A stretch of DNA of 61,586 nucleotides from Gammaproteobacteria bacterium (lineage in GTDB: Bacteria; Pseudomonadota; Gammaproteobacteria; Pseudomonadales; Azotimanducaceae). Of the stretch, positions 60,152-61,586 are shown in pieces (position 1 is the stretch's first letter; the number at the start of each line of letters is the position of its first letter). Under the pieces are notes generated by a model. The model ran no database searches, was not told where the DNA came from, and saw only the letters and a program-made list of their open reading frames with translations. The stretch covers positions 1 through 61,586 of the forward strand of contig JAPPGK010000061.1 in assembly GCA_028821405.1 (NCBI GenBank), written 5' to 3'. A program made the translations under genes and the position numbers.

Positions 60152-61426
60152 CTAGCGCACGCGCTCGCTTGTTACTTGGGTCGCGACGAACTCGTCGATC
60201 TCGAAATCCGCGAAGTCGAGTTCTCGCAGGATCGTCCGGGTCTCGCTGGCGAACGGCGCCGTGGGTTCGCGGGACCGGAAGCCGTCGCCGTCGAGGGCGA
60301 CCGGCGGAGACAGCACCGTGAAGTCGCCGGCTTCGGGGTGACGCAGGCGGTGGAACATGCCATTCGCATGGGCCTGCGGGTCGTCGAACAGTTCCACCGG
60401 GAACTTCACCGGCGAGACGGGTATGCCGGCTTCGTTCAACCGGGCGATCCAATGGGTGGCCGGTTTTGCACCGATGATCGCCTCCACCTCGCCCTTCAAC
60501 CGATCGTAGTGGTCTCGGTGTCCTTCGCTCTCCGGCTTGTCGAGCAGCGAGTCCTCGATCTCGAGCACATCCAGGAACTTGCGCCGCAGGGAGTGACTGC
60601 CGCAGGCGATGGCGATCGGGGTGTCCGCCGTGTCGTAGGTGCGCAGATAGATCTTCAGCATCGGTGCCGTACGGGCACTCGTCATTCTGGTCGCCTGTTC
60701 GGCGAAGCCGGCACCGTCGCGTCGTAGGCCCGCGAGTTCACTCAAGACTCGTTCGTGACGGGGCGCGTCTTCGGCCTCGGATCGGATCAACTGGTTGTTC
60801 GCCAAGGTCATGGCGGCTTGCATGAGGGAGACATCGACGCTGCCGCCGGCACCGGTTCGCTCCCGCCGGAGCAGGGCAGCGGAGATGCCGAACGCCAAGG
60901 ACATGGCGCACATGTAGTCGGCGACCACGGGATCGCCGGAAGTCGGGCGACCCTCGTTCAGGCGTCCGTTCGCCGCCATCAACCCGGTACGCGCCTGGAC
61001 CACGGGGTCCATGGCCGCGAACGACGCCTCCGGTCCCTCGGTGCCGAATCCGGTCACCGAACCGACGATCAGGCGCTTGAACCGCCGGGTGAGCGTCGGT
61101 GCATCGAGTCCGAGTTGCCCGGCGAGACCGGGACGGAAGTTCATCAGCGCCACGTCCGCGCCCTCGATGAGCCGATCGATGATCGCGCCTGCGTCCGGGT
61201 GGCGGATGGCTAGCGGCAGCGACCGCTTGCCACGGTTGCGGGACAGGAAGATTCGCGTCTCGCCGGGAACGATCTGGCGCAGCTGGCGGGTGGGGTCGCC
61301 GGTCAGCGGCTCCACCTTGATGACCTCGGCGCCGCCCTCGGCTAGCAACTGGCCGCAGAACGGAGCCGACACGAACTGTCCGAACTCCACGACCCGGATA
61401 CCGGCGAAGGGTTGGTTAGGGTTCAT
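60152..61426 (-). CDS. CaiB/BaiF family (class III) CoA-transferase
   Basis: The ATG at 61426 gives 424 residues; a longer frame is open to 61501. The family motifs are RVVEFGQFVSAPFCGQLLAE, GGAEVIKVEPLTGDPTR, FLSRNRGKRSLPLAIRHPDA, a VTGFGTEGPEASFAAMDPVV block with the likely catalytic Asp, and ALLRRERTGAGGSVDVSLMQ. It moves CoA between organic acids; the substrate cannot be predicted here. It stands alone next to the acetyltransferase. Confidence 0.92.
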   Translation of the reverse strand: MNPNQPFAGIRVVEFGQFVSAPFCGQLLAEGGAEVIKVEPLTGDPTRQLRQIVPGETRIFLSRNRGKRSLPLAIRHPDAGAIIDRLIEGADVALMNFRPGLAGQLGLDAPTLTRRFKRLIVGSVTGFGTEGPEASFAAMDPVVQARTGLMAANGRLNEGRPTSGDPVVADYMCAMSLAFGISAALLRRERTGAGGSVDVSLMQAAMTLANNQLIRSEAEDAPRHERVLSELAGLRRDGAGFAEQATRMTSARTAPMLKIYLRTYDTADTPIAIACGSHSLRRKFLDVLEIEDSLLDKPESEGHRDHYDRLKGEVEAIIGAKPATHWIARLNEAGIPVSPVKFPVELFDDPQAHANGMFHRLRHPEAGDFTVLSPPVALDGDGFRSREPTAPFASETRTILRELDFADFEIDEFVATQVTSERVR

Positions 61427-61487
61427 GGCGAAAGATGATAATACCCCGGGTGTGCGCCGGGTGCGGCTCCGGCCCAGCCACGCCGAC

Positions 61488-61546
61488 CTCGCATGGACCA
61501 AACGCGCCCGGTCGCGTACGCTCCCGTTCGCTTTGTTCCATGCGAG
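61488..61546. repeat. Long imperfect hairpin repeat, family B, copy 2
   Basis: CTCGCATGGACCAAA and TTTGTTCCATGCGAG are 15-base arms with one mismatch. Inside them GCGCCCGGTCGCGTACGC continues the palindrome with a few mismatches. It matches the copy at 364-416. It lies upstream of the CoA-transferase gene, which reads away from it. Confidence 0.7.
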
Positions 61547-61586
61547 TTTCCATCCCGGGACCGGGCCGCGGACGGGCAGGGAACTG

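Overview
The window is G+C-rich (about two thirds by eye), densely coded DNA that looks like the chromosome of a Gram-negative, probably proteobacterial, organism. The pointers are a TorF-type porin beside glnK-amtB under an apparent sigma54/NtrC promoter, AcnA, ComM, TldD/PmbA, YejBEF, MacAB/NodT-type efflux, an outer-membrane beta-barrel and lipoproteins with lipoboxes. No rRNA, tRNA, CRISPR array, intact insertion sequence or prophage gene was seen. Genus cannot be assigned from sequence reading alone; a gammaproteobacterium is my best guess.

Layout. 1-3000: small lipoprotein, non-canonical thiolase with its OB-fold/Zn-ribbon partner, acidic periplasmic protein. 3040-4560: small accessory patch with a HigB2/RelE-like toxin frame lacking a normal start codon, and two helical orphan proteins. 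4578-7297: pmbA-tldD. 7538-7822: DUF4143 remnant. 7840-10983: hydroxyproline catabolic genes (deaminase, epimerase, FAD dehydrogenase), followed by the peptide importer yejBEF (11064-14856) without its binding protein. 14957-15762: tandem pair of related small lipoproteins. 15975-21118 (minus): acnA, hsp20, ggt. 21835-24006: large Arg-rich repeat lipoprotein. 24175-29416 (minus): LolA-like protein, two FtsX-type permeases, a LolD-like ATPase and a beta-barrel, divergent from a tetR gene. 30227-33800: acyl-CoA carboxylase pair (methylcrotonyl-CoA type). 33818-38080: Lrp-family regulator divergent from a fused indolepyruvate ferredoxin oxidoreductase. 38284-45245 (minus): macB, macA, nodT, macB efflux operon with the remnant of a third permease and a strong palindrome over its promoter. 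45465-47521: cytochrome c5-like protein and comM. 47633-50281: NtrC site, sigma54 promoter, torF, glnK, amtB, terminator. 50506-58277: eight tightly overlapping genes for heme synthesis. 58549-61426: vapBC, an AAC(3)-family acetyltransferase and a CaiB/BaiF CoA-transferase.

The most interesting block is the heme operon: hemA, sensor kinase, response regulator, hemE, a chlorite dismutase/HemQ-family gene, a ferrochelatase of the type found with the coproporphyrin route, a flavin amine-oxidase-like protein and a PaaI-type thioesterase. It resembles a self-contained coproporphyrin-dependent heme pathway with its own two-component system, in what otherwise looks like a proteobacterium. Other notable items are two families of dispersed intergenic hairpins, a LolCDE-like envelope cassette, the start-less toxin, and the arginine-rich repeat protein.
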